This document shows, piece after piece, positions 9,587-17,856 of a DNA stretch of 58,600 bases. Position numbers and translations under genes: made by a program. Within the stretch, counting starts at the first letter, position 1. Each line of letters opens with the position of its first letter. This stretch comes from Nocardia seriolae NBRC 15557. GTDB taxonomy: Bacteria; Actinomycetota; Actinomycetes; Mycobacteriales; Mycobacteriaceae. Location: assembly GCF_007990715.1 (NCBI RefSeq), contig NZ_BJWY01000030.1, forward strand, positions 1 to 58,600, in the 5' to 3' direction. The notes under the pieces are model-generated. The model made no database searches and was not told where the DNA came from. It saw nothing but the letters and a program-made list of their open reading frames with translations.

Positions 9587-10573
9587 GTGACCCCCGTCGA
9601 TGTCACCCCTGCCGTCGAGGTTCTCGATGATGCGAAATCGGTGACGATTCTCTGCCACGTCCAGCCCGACGCCGACACCATCGGCAGCGGGCTGGCGCTG
9701 GCGCAGGTGCTGCGTCGACGCGGGGTCCCGGTCGTCGTCGCCTTCGCCGAACCGGCCGAGCTGCCGGTCTCCATGCGGTCGTTGCCCGCCACCGAGCTGA
9801 TCGTCCCGGTCGAGCGGGTGCCCGCCACGGTGGACGTGCTGGTGACGGTGGACTGCGGCAGCGCCGGGCGGCTGGGCGTCCTGCGTGATCGATTGGCCGG
9901 TGCCGCAACCACTTTGGTGATCGACCATCATCGGTCCAACACCCGCTTCGGTGGCGTCAACGTCATCGACGAGGCGGCCGAATCCACCGCCGGTGTCATC
10001 GCCCGCGTCCTCGATGCCTGGGGCGAGCCCATCGACCGCGATATCGCGCACTGCCTGTTCGCCGGATTGGTCACCGACACCGGCTCTTTCAAGTGGACCC
10101 GCCCCGGCTCCCACACCCTGGCCGAACGTCTGCTGGCCACCGGCATCGACGGCGCGACCATCACCCGCACCCTCATGGACACCCACCCCTTCGCGTGGCT
10201 GCCCATGCTGTCGCGAGTCCTGGCCTCGGCCCAGCTGCTCCCGGACGCGGCGAACGGCGCGGGCCTGGTCTACGCGGTCGTCCGCCGCGAGGACACCGAA
10301 GCCGTGCGCTCCGAAGAGGTCGAATCCATCATCGACCTGAGCCGCACCACCGCCGAGGCCCAGGTCGCCGCGGTTTTCAAGGAATCCCGCGCCGAGTCCG
10401 AACACTGGACCGTCTCCCTGCGCTCCCACGCCGGCGACGACGGCACCCCCGGAGTCGATGTCGCCCGGGTCGCCACCGCGCTCGGCGGCGGCGGGCACCG
10501 GTATGCCGCAGGCTATTCTACGGTTGGCGCGGCCGCCGACATGCTCGCGAACCTACTGCGCGAACTGGGCTGA
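9587..10573 (+). CDS. nrnA: DHH-family phosphoesterase, NrnA type (nano-RNase / PAP phosphatase)
   Basis: 328 residues. NrnA-type enzymes degrade very short RNAs and 3'-phosphoadenosine 5'-phosphate, and some hydrolyse linear cyclic-di-nucleotide products. The DHH catalytic set is complete: H24/D28/D30 in CHVQPDADTIGSG, D89 in VTVDCGSAG, and DHH at 113-115 (VIDHHRSNTRFG). The DHHA1 domain ends with ALGGGGHRYAAG. The GTG at 9587 lies 6 bp after rbfA, as in mycobacteria where the orthologue (Rv2837c) also follows rbfA. Confidence 0.92.
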   Translation: MTPVDVTPAVEVLDDAKSVTILCHVQPDADTIGSGLALAQVLRRRGVPVVVAFAEPAELPVSMRSLPATELIVPVERVPATVDVLVTVDCGSAGRLGVLRDRLAGAATTLVIDHHRSNTRFGGVNVIDEAAESTAGVIARVLDAWGEPIDRDIAHCLFAGLVTDTGSFKWTRPGSHTLAERLLATGIDGATITRTLMDTHPFAWLPMLSRVLASAQLLPDAANGAGLVYAVVRREDTEAVRSEEVESIIDLSRTTAEAQVAAVFKESRAESEHWTVSLRSHAGDDGTPGVDVARVATALGGGGHRYAAGYSTVGAAADMLANLLRELG

Positions 10574-10574
10574 T

Positions 10575-10597
10575 CCGAGACCCGCTGCGGTTCTCGG
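10575..10597. terminator. Hairpin between nrnA and the DUF4139 gene
   Basis: CCGAGA / TCTCGG arms with an 11-nt loop begin 1 bp after the nrnA stop. A second G/C-rich inverted repeat (CGGCGGG / CCCGCCG, about 10,615-10,635) lies a little further on. Both genes converge here, so the element could serve both. Confidence 0.5.
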
Positions 10598-10667
10598 GCT
10601 CTTCTCACCGCCACGGCGGGGTGGCCCGCCGCGGTCGGGTAGACGATGTGGTCGAACGGCGACTCGG

Positions 10668-12239
10668 TCAGTCCGGCAGGCCGAAGACGGTGACGCCCTT
10701 CGGGGCCTCGACGCGGTAGCCGAGGGTGATGGTGGTCGTGGCCTGCGGGGCGAGGTCGAGTTTCCAGGTCAGGATGCCGAGGTCGCCGCGTTCGGCCGGG
10801 GGTGGTTTGAGGACCGTGTCGCGGACGGTGAGGGTGGTGTCGCGGGCGATCGGGAGACGGTCCAGGACGGTGACCACCGTGGGACGGGTGCCGTGGTTGG
10901 CGACGGTGATCGTGTACTCCATCTCGACGCGGCGGGCCGAACCGAGGGTGGCCTTGGAGGCATTGCGGCGCACCAGTTCTCGTTCCACCCGGATGCGGTC
11001 GTCCACGCCGAGGGCGAGCTCGCGTTCCTCGCCCGGGGCCCAGATGTCGAGGTTCGTGGCTCCGACGTATTCACTGTCGTTGAACAGCGACGCGCGGCCC
11101 TTGGGGAGGGTGTGCTCGGAGGTGTTGCGGGCGGTGGCGCGCAGGATCGCCTCGGGGGAACGGATCGGGGCGGTCACGTGATCCAGGTCGGCCTCGAGGT
11201 CGAGGGCGGTGATCAGGGTACGGTGTTCGGTGCCGTCGGCGGCGATGGCGACCGGACGTTGCGGGGAGTACGTCGCGGCGGTGGTGCCGTGCTCGACGGT
11301 CGAGGTTGCCTCCCGGACGGGGACCGGCGGCAGTTGCGGGGGCGCACCGGCGGGTGCGGGCGCGCGCTCCTCGTTCCGCATGAAACTGGGGATGTCCATG
11401 TCGGAGCCCGACGAAGACGAGCGCATCGCCCGCCGCTTCGGCTCCGGTGGAGTGGTGCTGAGATACCAGGGATCCAGTTCCGGCACATCGAGGGCGACGG
11501 CCGGGCGGGCGGTCGACAGCTCGAGGCGGCATTCGGGCCAATCCTCGCCGGTGGACTGGCTGACCAGCCCGAACCAGCGCAGGCTCAGGCCATTCTCGTC
11601 GATGCGCAGGTCATAGGTGCTGGCCCAGCGCGCGCCGGGCACCACATAGGACAGCTCCAGTTCCACGGTCGCAGGTTGGGCGGCGTCCACGGTGATGATC
11701 GCGGCCCGGATGTCGGGGCGGTTCTTGCGGCCCAGGTCCGCCAGCCGCCGCTCGAGCGAGTTCTTCTCCCGAATGTGGTCCTGCCGCAGGCGCGCTCGCT
11801 CGCGGCGTCCGGCATGGACGGCGCCGTACTGGGCTTCGAGGCTGTCGCCGAAGGCCACGACCCGATCGTCGGAAGCCTTGGCCAGCTGCCCGGCCGACTT
11901 GTGGACCAGGCGCTGCAGGAATTCGACGCGAGCGTCCGCGGCCCGGTCCGCGTCGGCGAGTTCGGTGAGCGCGACATCGACTTCGTCGCGGCGCGCGGTG
12001 AGTTCGGCGACCTGTTCATCGGACGGCTCGGGCTGCCGCTCGGTGACGATGTCCACCCCGAGCACCGTCACCTCGCCGCGCCCGGCCACCCGGATCGAAT
12101 CGCGCACCAACTCCAGCGGCAGCGGCGACACCCGGATCCGATGCTCACCCGCCTCCAACGTCGCCTTGCCGGACCGGGTGACCCGGGCCCGATCCGGATA
12201 GACCGTCACCGCCGCGATTGCTGTCTCGAGATCGACCAT
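10668..12239 (-). CDS. MuiA-like DUF4140/DUF4139 protein
   Basis: 523 residues from the ATG at 12239. The N-terminal DUF4140 strands (ITAAVTVYPDRARVTRSG type; here AAVTVYPDRARVTRSGKATL) are followed by a long charged coiled coil (about 75-165, EQVAELTARRDEVDVALTEL). The DUF4139 beta domain then begins at VELELSYVVPGARWASTYDL. The family is named after 'mucoidy inhibitor A', but its molecular function is unknown. A variable G/P/S-rich insert lies near 285-330. Upstream extension to 12293 would add 18 unlikely residues. The gene converges on nrnA and is probably monocistronic. Confidence 0.75.
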   Translation of the reverse strand: MVDLETAIAAVTVYPDRARVTRSGKATLEAGEHRIRVSPLPLELVRDSIRVAGRGEVTVLGVDIVTERQPEPSDEQVAELTARRDEVDVALTELADADRAADARVEFLQRLVHKSAGQLAKASDDRVVAFGDSLEAQYGAVHAGRRERARLRQDHIREKNSLERRLADLGRKNRPDIRAAIITVDAAQPATVELELSYVVPGARWASTYDLRIDENGLSLRWFGLVSQSTGEDWPECRLELSTARPAVALDVPELDPWYLSTTPPEPKRRAMRSSSSGSDMDIPSFMRNEERAPAPAGAPPQLPPVPVREATSTVEHGTTAATYSPQRPVAIAADGTEHRTLITALDLEADLDHVTAPIRSPEAILRATARNTSEHTLPKGRASLFNDSEYVGATNLDIWAPGEERELALGVDDRIRVERELVRRNASKATLGSARRVEMEYTITVANHGTRPTVVTVLDRLPIARDTTLTVRDTVLKPPPAERGDLGILTWKLDLAPQATTTITLGYRVEAPKGVTVFGLPD

Positions 12240-12720
12240 GCCGCCCAGCCTGCCCGAGCCACCGCCGCGCGTCGACGGAAATACGGGTGACAATTCGGCC
12301 GTGTCGGGGGAGTCGGCGCCCGCGGCCGCGTGTCGGACCGGTATTCGCGTGGGACGGATAGTCGCCGACTCTTGGGGCGGAGCGACGGTCTACCCGGCGG
12401 CACAGGTCTTCGGAGTAGTCGAGGATGCAGATGTCGACACGGACATAGGTTTGCGTAACTATGTGTTCCGGCTCGGTGAAGCGACGACGCGGGGACAAAC
12501 CGACGACGCGGGGACAAACCGACGACGCGGGGACAAACCGACGACGCGGGGGACATATATCTGCGCGGTGTCCGGCCGGGAGCGGTGATGGGTGGCCCCT
12601 GCCCGGTTCGGGTGGGAGCGGGAAAAGCGCTGGTGGCGGGCTGGTTCGGCGGTTCGTGCGGGTGGCGGGCGGGTCGGCGCGGCTGGGTGGGGTGTCGGGG
12701 CGGTGTGGGATGGTGAGCTG
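12240..12720. other. Intergenic region upstream of the MATE gene
   Basis: 481 bp between the divergent DUF4139 and MATE genes. It holds the 19-bp tandem repeat at 12483-12552. Around 12446-12470 is a locally AT-richer stretch (TAGGTTTGCGTAACTATGTG) that may be promoter sequence. Several frames are open because of the high GC, but none has a convincing start, codon pattern or family signature. Confidence 0.4.
12483..12552. repeat. 19-bp tandem direct repeat, 3.7 copies
   Basis: The unit GACGACGCGGGGACAAACC is repeated three times without any mismatch from 12483 to 12539. A fourth partial copy runs from 12540 to about 12552 before the sequence diverges into GGACATATAT. There are no spacers, so it is not a CRISPR. 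It sits about 170 bp upstream of the MATE transporter start. It may be a cluster of protein-binding sites or a simple minisatellite. Confidence 0.9.
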
Positions 12721-14268
12721 ATGAGCAGCACCGAGGTTTTCGACGACGCGGGCGAGGATCCCGGATCTGCCGGGAAGTCGCGGGAGGTCGGGCGGGGCCC
12801 GGGTTCGGCTGCGGAGGCGCTCGGGGCGGATTTCGAGGACTCGGATGAGGCGCCGGGATCTCTCGGGAAGTCCCGGTCGGTCGGCGGGGGTCGAGGTTCG
12901 GTGGCGGAGATTGCCGAGGTTGCCGAGGTGCGTGGGGCCGAGGCCGCGGGGGCGGGGCCGCGGCGGATTCTGGGGATCGCGATTCCGACGCTCGGGGTGT
13001 TGGTCGCGGAGCCGATTTATCTGTTGTTCGATATGGCCGTGGTGGGGCGGCTGGGGGCGCTGGCGCTGGCTGGGCTGGCGGTGGGCGGTTTGATTCTGGC
13101 GCAGGTCAGTTCGCAGTTGACGTTTCTGAGTTATGGGACGACGGCTCGGGCGGCGCGGCGGCACGGGGCGGGGGACGAGCGGGGAGCTGTGATCGAGGGG
13201 GTGCAGGCCAGTTGGATCGCGGTGGGGGTGGGGTTGGTGATCGTGGCGGTGGTGCAGGTGTTCGCGGGGCCGATCACGCAGGCCATCGCGGGCGGGGATG
13301 ATATTGCGCGGGCGGCGGAGTCGTGGGTGCGGATCGCGTTGTTCGGGGTGCCGTTGATTCTGTTGTCGATGGCGGGGAACGGGTGGATGCGCGGGGTGCA
13401 GCAGACCCGGCGGCCGCTGCTGTATGTGCTTGCGGGGCTGGTGGTTTCGGGAATCCTGTGCCCTACGCTGGTGCACGGGCTGCTGGGCGCGCCGCGCCTG
13501 GAGCTGGCGGGTTCGGCGGTCGCGAACCTGGTGGGGCAGGCGATTTCGGGCGCGCTGTTCGTGAGTGCGCTGTGGCGCGCGAAAGTGCCGCTCGCACCGC
13601 ATATCACGATCATGAAGGCGCAGCTGGCGCTCGGCCGCGACCTGATCGCGCGCAGCCTGGCCTTCCAGGCCTCGTTCGTCTCGGCCGCGGCGGTCGCCTC
13701 CCGCTTCGGCGCGGCCTCGGTGGCGGCGCATCAGCTGGTGTTGCAGATCTGGAGTTTCCTCGCCCTGACCCTGGATTCGCTGGCCATCGCGGCACAGACG
13801 CTGGTGGGTGCGGCACTGGGTGCCGGAAATGCCCGTGGTGCACGGGGTTTGGCGCGGCGGATCACCGGCTGGTCGACGGTCTTCTCGGTGGTGCTGGCAG
13901 CCATCTTCGCGGCCGGATACTCGCTCATCCCGCGCCTGTTCACCAATGATCCGTCGGTCCTGGACCGCACCCACGTGGTCTGGTGGTTCTTCGTCGCCAT
14001 GATCCCGGTGGCAGGCGTGGTCTTCGCGCTCGACGGCGTCCTGCTCGGCGCGGGCGACGCCGCCTTCCTCCGCAACGCCACCCTCGGCTCGGCCCTGATC
14101 GGCTTCCTCCCGCTGATCTGGCTCTCCCTCGCCTACGACTGGGGCATCGGCGGAATCTGGACGGGCCTGGTCGCTTTCATGCTGCTGCGACTGGCCGCCG
14201 TCAGTTGGCGCGCACTGTCCGGCCGCTGGGCGCGGGTGGGTGCGGAGGTGCCGGGACGAATGGCGTAA
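12721..14268 (+). CDS. dinF: MATE-family efflux transporter (DinF-like)
   Basis: 515 residues from the ATG at 12721. A polar, probably cytoplasmic extension of about 75 residues (S/E/A/G-rich) precedes the membrane part. The first helix region is ILGIAIPTLGVLVAEPIYLL, and twelve hydrophobic segments follow, the MATE number. The MATE halves are recognisable by VGRLGALALAGLAVG and by RFGAASVAAHQLVLQIW. The family exports drugs or metabolites using H+ or Na+ gradients. The position next to nrnA/rbfA matches dinF (Rv2836c) in mycobacteria. A GTG at about 12929, after the polar extension, is an alternative start. Confidence 0.85.
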   Translation: MSSTEVFDDAGEDPGSAGKSREVGRGPGSAAEALGADFEDSDEAPGSLGKSRSVGGGRGSVAEIAEVAEVRGAEAAGAGPRRILGIAIPTLGVLVAEPIYLLFDMAVVGRLGALALAGLAVGGLILAQVSSQLTFLSYGTTARAARRHGAGDERGAVIEGVQASWIAVGVGLVIVAVVQVFAGPITQAIAGGDDIARAAESWVRIALFGVPLILLSMAGNGWMRGVQQTRRPLLYVLAGLVVSGILCPTLVHGLLGAPRLELAGSAVANLVGQAISGALFVSALWRAKVPLAPHITIMKAQLALGRDLIARSLAFQASFVSAAAVASRFGAASVAAHQLVLQIWSFLALTLDSLAIAAQTLVGAALGAGNARGARGLARRITGWSTVFSVVLAAIFAAGYSLIPRLFTNDPSVLDRTHVVWWFFVAMIPVAGVVFALDGVLLGAGDAAFLRNATLGSALIGFLPLIWLSLAYDWGIGGIWTGLVAFMLLRLAAVSWRALSGRWARVGAEVPGRMA

Positions 14269-14286
14269 TCCGCCCCGGCCACAGCA

Positions 14287-14309
14287 TTCCGGCGTACCGG
14301 CGGCCGGAA
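14287..14309. terminator. Hairpin between convergent MATE and kshA genes
   Basis: TTCCGGC (14287-14293) and GCCGGAA (14303-14309) form a 7-bp stem with a 9-nt loop in the 49-bp gap between the two converging stop codons. It could serve both transcripts. Confidence 0.5.
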
Positions 14310-14317
14310 CCCGCGAC

Positions 14318-15463
14318 TCAGTCGGCGGAACCGTTGGCCTGCGCGGCGGCCTGCCGGGCCAGGTTCTCCGCGACCTCGGCCTGCCAGTTCTCATTGGCGT
14401 GGGTGGTGTCGACCTCGTATTCGAAGCGGGCGGTCATTTCCGGCTTGATGTCGGCGACGTCGACGTAGAACTGTTCGTACCAGCGGCGGTGCTGGTAGAC
14501 CGGGCCGTCCTCCTGGGTGAGCAGGGGATTGTCGATGCGGGTCTTGTGTTTCCAGATCTCGACGTCCTGGAGGAAGCCGACGCCGAAGCTCTTGCCGAAG
14601 GCCTTGGCGAGCTTGTCGGATTTCTCCGGCGGGAGGCCCTTGATGCGCTGGACGCTCACGCCCCATTGCAGGACGAAGGAATTGTGGGTGACGGGGTAGT
14701 GGCAGTTGATGAGCGCCACCTCGACGGTGTTGTCGCCGAAGTCGTTGTGCAGGTAGTTGATCATGTAGGAGGGGCCGAAATACGAAGCTTCCGAACGCAG
14801 TAGCGACATCTCCTGCGAGTAGTTGGACTTGGCGTGAATGTCGGGGCGGCCCTTGGAATGCAGGAACTGGGTGGCGACATGCCCCTCGAACACATGCTTG
14901 AAGTACACCGGGTACGCGAAGTGGATGTAGAAGAAGTGCGCCATATCGACGTTGTTGTCGATGATTTCGCGGCAGTGCGCGCCCTCGATGAGCAGGGTGT
15001 TCCAGTCCCAGTCGCTCCACTCGTCGGTCTCGATGCCCTCGATGTGGGGGATGGCGACCTCGGGCGGCGGCGGATTGCCCGCGGGATCGTTCCAGACGAA
15101 GAACTGCCCGTTCTCCTCGCAGGTGATCCAGGACCTGGTGCGCGCCAAGGGCGGAACGCGGCGCGCATACGGGATGGCGGCGCATTTGCCGTCGCCGCGC
15201 CAGCGCCAATCGTGGAAGGGGCAGGCGATATTGTCGTCCTTGACGCTGCCGTAGGACAGATCCGCGCCCATGTGCCGGCAGTAGCCGTCCAGGGCGTGCA
15301 GTTCGCCCTTGCCGTCGGACCAGATCACGATCTTGGTGCCGAAGGCGTTGACCGAGTGCGGTTTCCCGTCCCGGAAACCCTCGGCGAGCCCGAGGCAGTG
15401 CCAGCCCCGGGCGAATCGCGTCATGGGCTGCCCGACATCGATGCTCCGATAATGCCGGCTCAT
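14318..15463 (-). CDS. kshA: 3-ketosteroid 9-alpha-monooxygenase oxygenase subunit (KshA)
   Basis: 381 residues. KshA with its reductase KshB hydroxylates C9 of 3-keto-4-ene steroids, opening ring B during sterol/steroid breakdown. The Rieske [2Fe-2S] ligands are C62, H64, C81 and H84 (CRHMGAD and CPFHDW). The non-heme iron triad region is DNNVDMAHFFYIHF, with D173, H176 and H181. The sequence EGAHCREIIDNN and the HVFEGHVATQFLHSKGRPD segment are typical of KshA rather than of aromatic-ring dioxygenases. GGAGGAAG lies just before the ATG. It stands alone: no kshB, kstD or hsa genes are in the window. A 7-bp inverted repeat (GCACTGC...GCAGTGC, 15504-15547) lies in its promoter region. Confidence 0.88.
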   Translation of the reverse strand: MSRHYRSIDVGQPMTRFARGWHCLGLAEGFRDGKPHSVNAFGTKIVIWSDGKGELHALDGYCRHMGADLSYGSVKDDNIACPFHDWRWRGDGKCAAIPYARRVPPLARTRSWITCEENGQFFVWNDPAGNPPPPEVAIPHIEGIETDEWSDWDWNTLLIEGAHCREIIDNNVDMAHFFYIHFAYPVYFKHVFEGHVATQFLHSKGRPDIHAKSNYSQEMSLLRSEASYFGPSYMINYLHNDFGDNTVEVALINCHYPVTHNSFVLQWGVSVQRIKGLPPEKSDKLAKAFGKSFGVGFLQDVEIWKHKTRIDNPLLTQEDGPVYQHRRWYEQFYVDVADIKPEMTARFEYEVDTTHANENWQAEVAENLARQAAAQANGSAD

Positions 15464-15560
15464 GTGCTTCCTCCACGCTCGAGGGTCCTCCGCCCGAGGC
15501 TAAGCACTGCCGCTTAACGGAACAAGTGTCAGTTTTCTGAGCAGTGCCGCCACCGGTGCG

Positions 15561-16094
15561 CTAGGACCTGCGATAGCGGCGCACAACGACTTTCGCGGGC
15601 CGGATCGACCGGTCCCCGACGGTCAGGCCCGGCTGGATGACCGACTCCACGGTCCGGTCCGCGGTCGGATCGTCGGTGTCGGTGAGCTCGGCGGCCTCCA
15701 TGGTGTCCGGGTCGAAGGCGGTGCCGCGGAACGGCGTCACCAGCTGGCCGCCCCGTTCGGTCAGCATGCGCTCCACCCGGCGGCCCATGGCCTCGAAACC
15801 CTGGCGGTCGGGTTCCGAATTGGAGGTGGACGCGAAGGTCTGCGCCAGTCCGTGCAGGGCGAACAGGTCGCGAATCAGCGGCGCGTCGTGCTCGGCCCGC
15901 TCGTCGCGGATCTTGAGCTTGGCCTCATCGGCTAGTCGCTCGATGGTTGCGGCCTGGCGGGCGATGACGCGCGCGAGGTCGTCGATGCGCTCGGTGATGC
16001 GGTCGAGCGTGGGTGCGGACACCTCCACGGTCTCGGGTACCTCCGCCGATGCGGAGGTAGCGGCAATCGTGGCCGTCGGGGCTGGATCGGTCAT
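15561..16094 (-). CDS. GrpE-like nucleotide-exchange factor for the adjacent Hsp70
   Basis: 177 residues from the ATG at 16094. The first 30 residues are polar. A helix/coiled-coil region follows (TLDRITERIDDLARVIARQA, continuing to AKLKIRDERA), then a helical bundle (LIRDLFALHGLAQTF). The C-terminal beta-domain ends SVIQPGLTVGDRSIRPAKVV, and the pattern 'P-G-(L/W)-x-x-x-x-(R/K)-x-(I/L)-R-P-A-x-V' is that of GrpE proteins. It is divergent from the Hsp70 gene with only 49 bp between the starts, which strongly supports a partnership. Similarity is too diffuse to call it the housekeeping GrpE. Confidence 0.7.
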   Translation of the reverse strand: MTDPAPTATIAATSASAEVPETVEVSAPTLDRITERIDDLARVIARQAATIERLADEAKLKIRDERAEHDAPLIRDLFALHGLAQTFASTSNSEPDRQGFEAMGRRVERMLTERGGQLVTPFRGTAFDPDTMEAAELTDTDDPTADRTVESVIQPGLTVGDRSIRPAKVVVRRYRRS

Positions 16095-16143
16095 GGTGGA
16101 ACGATAGTCCCAGCGGTCGGCGGTGGCTGCTACCATCGCGCCC

Positions 16144-17826
16144 ATGGGGGTCTACGGAATCGATCTGGGCACAACGAATTCGGCAATTGCGGCAATTGAC
16201 GCAGACGGTCGGCCGGAGGTGCTGGTCGGGATGAACGGCGAACCGACCGTTCCGTCGGTGGTGTTGTTCGCCTCGGCGCACGACCACGTGGTGGGGGAGG
16301 GCGCGCGGCGGCAGGCCCGCCTGGATCCCGACCACGTGTGCACGCTGGTGAAGCGCCGCATGGGGGATGCGGAGTGGCGGTTCGGGGCGCACGGGCAGCT
16401 GTGGTCCGCGCCCGCGGTGTCCTCGCTCATCCTGAAAAGCCTTGCCGCCGACGCCGAATTCGCGGGGGGCGAACCGGTGCGGCGGGCGGTGATCACGGTG
16501 CCCGCCTACTTCGGTGACGAGGAGCGCCGCGCCACCATACAGGCCGGGACCTATGCCGGATTCGATGTGGCGGGTGTGCTCTCCGAGCCCATCGCGGCGG
16601 CGCTGGCCTACGGCTTCGGGCGGCTGGACGGCAGCCTGGAGATCGGCAAGGGCCCGACGCGCGAGACCGTGCTGGTCTACGACCTGGGCGGCGGCACCTT
16701 CGACGCCACCGTCATCGAACTCGCCGACCGGCGCATCTCGGTGCTGGCCGTGGAGGGCGACCATCAGCTCGGCGGCGCGGACTGGGACGAGCGGCTGGCG
16801 CTGTACCTGTCGCAGCAGTTCTGCATCGCCAACCCCGATGCCGAAGACCCCCTGGATGATTCGGTCGGCTCCCAGTTGCTGGTGCTGGCGGCCGAGCAGG
16901 CCAAGCACGAGCTCACCACGGCCGATCGCACCGAGGTGGTGATCGCGCACGACGGCGCGCGGGCGGTGATCGAGCTGAGCCGGGCCGAACTCGAGACCAT
17001 GACCGCCTCGCTCATGCGCCGCACCCTCGATCTCACCAAGGCGGTGCTGGCCGCGGCCGAGCAGCGTGGGGTGCGACGGGTGGATCGGCTGCTGCTGGTG
17101 GGCGGTTCCTCGCGCATGCCGATGGTTGCCGAGCAGTTGCACAAGGAATTCGGGCTGGCCGGTGAGCTGAGCGATCCGGATCTGTCGGTGGCGCGCGGGG
17201 CCGCGCTCTACGGCGAGAAACTGGAGATGGAGCGGCTGGTGGCCGCGGACCTGGTGACCCGCGGGCGATTACGCGACGGCGCGGAGCTCGTGGAGGCCGA
17301 TCCGGGTGATCTGGAGGCCGCGCTGAGACGGGTCGCCGACTCCTTCGGGCAGCCGGTCTCGTTGGTGCGCCGCATGATCGAGATCCAGGTGGACACCGTG
17401 GTGTCGCGCGGGTTCGGGGTGCTGGCGCTGGATCCGTTCAACGGGCTGGCCGCCAGCTGGCTGGTGCATCGCAATCAGACGCTGCCCATCAAGGTGCGGC
17501 GCTCCTACGGCACGGTGCGCGCGGATCAGGATCAGATCGAGCTGACCATCGTGGAGCAGCAGGGGCAGGCGGCCTCGACCCGGCCCGAGGACACGAAGGT
17601 ATTGGTGGAGGGCAGGATTCGCGATATTCCGCCGGGGTACCCGGAAGGCAGTGAAGTCCGGGTCACCTTCGAGATGGGATTCGACGGGGTGCTGCACGTG
17701 ACCGCCTACCACGTGGACGCCGATATGCCGCTGACGCTGTCGGTGCGGACCGGGGCCACCCTGTCGCAGGCCGATGTGGAGCGCGAACTGGATCAGTTGC
17801 AGCGCACCCGCCGCCGCAACTCCTGA
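16144..17826 (+). CDS. Hsp70-family chaperone-like ATPase
   Basis: 560 residues. The nucleotide-binding domain is complete: phosphate-1 motif VYGIDLGTTNSAI, the VITVPAYFGDEERRATIQAG segment, phosphate-2 LVYDLGGGTFDATVIEL, and the adenosine motif LLLVGGSSRMPMV. The C-terminal part (about 395-550) is shorter than in DnaK, with a compact beta-rich substrate-like domain (PLTLSVRTGATLSQADVERE at its end) and no EEVD-like tail or helical lid of normal length. It is therefore a specialised Hsp70, not housekeeping DnaK. It sits between a GrpE-like gene (divergent) and a large protein gene 30 bp downstream. Chosen start: ATG 16144. Confidence 0.88.
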   Translation: MGVYGIDLGTTNSAIAAIDADGRPEVLVGMNGEPTVPSVVLFASAHDHVVGEGARRQARLDPDHVCTLVKRRMGDAEWRFGAHGQLWSAPAVSSLILKSLAADAEFAGGEPVRRAVITVPAYFGDEERRATIQAGTYAGFDVAGVLSEPIAAALAYGFGRLDGSLEIGKGPTRETVLVYDLGGGTFDATVIELADRRISVLAVEGDHQLGGADWDERLALYLSQQFCIANPDAEDPLDDSVGSQLLVLAAEQAKHELTTADRTEVVIAHDGARAVIELSRAELETMTASLMRRTLDLTKAVLAAAEQRGVRRVDRLLLVGGSSRMPMVAEQLHKEFGLAGELSDPDLSVARGAALYGEKLEMERLVAADLVTRGRLRDGAELVEADPGDLEAALRRVADSFGQPVSLVRRMIEIQVDTVVSRGFGVLALDPFNGLAASWLVHRNQTLPIKVRRSYGTVRADQDQIELTIVEQQGQAASTRPEDTKVLVEGRIRDIPPGYPEGSEVRVTFEMGFDGVLHVTAYHVDADMPLTLSVRTGATLSQADVERELDQLQRTRRRNS

Positions 17827-17856
17827 CCGAGATCTCACCCGTACGATCGAAAACCG

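Noticed and set aside
8996..10498. 500-codon open frame antisense to rbfA/nrnA
   Set aside because: Shadow of two motif-confirmed genes; composition typical of GC-rich antisense.
12483..12552. Possible CRISPR
   Set aside because: Repeats are directly adjacent with no unique spacers and there are no cas genes nearby.
12238..12588. 116-codon open frame crossing the tandem repeat
   Set aside because: Composition is irregular, no ribosome site, and part of it is the translated repeat; not supported as a gene.
12145..14394. 749-codon open frame opposite the MATE gene
   Set aside because: R/P/H-rich shadow; the plus strand has twelve clear membrane segments.
15515..15535. KstR-type operator before kshA
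   Set aside because: Only a partial match (GGAACAAGTGTCA) to TnnAACnnGTTnnA; two key bases differ, so it is not reported as a site.
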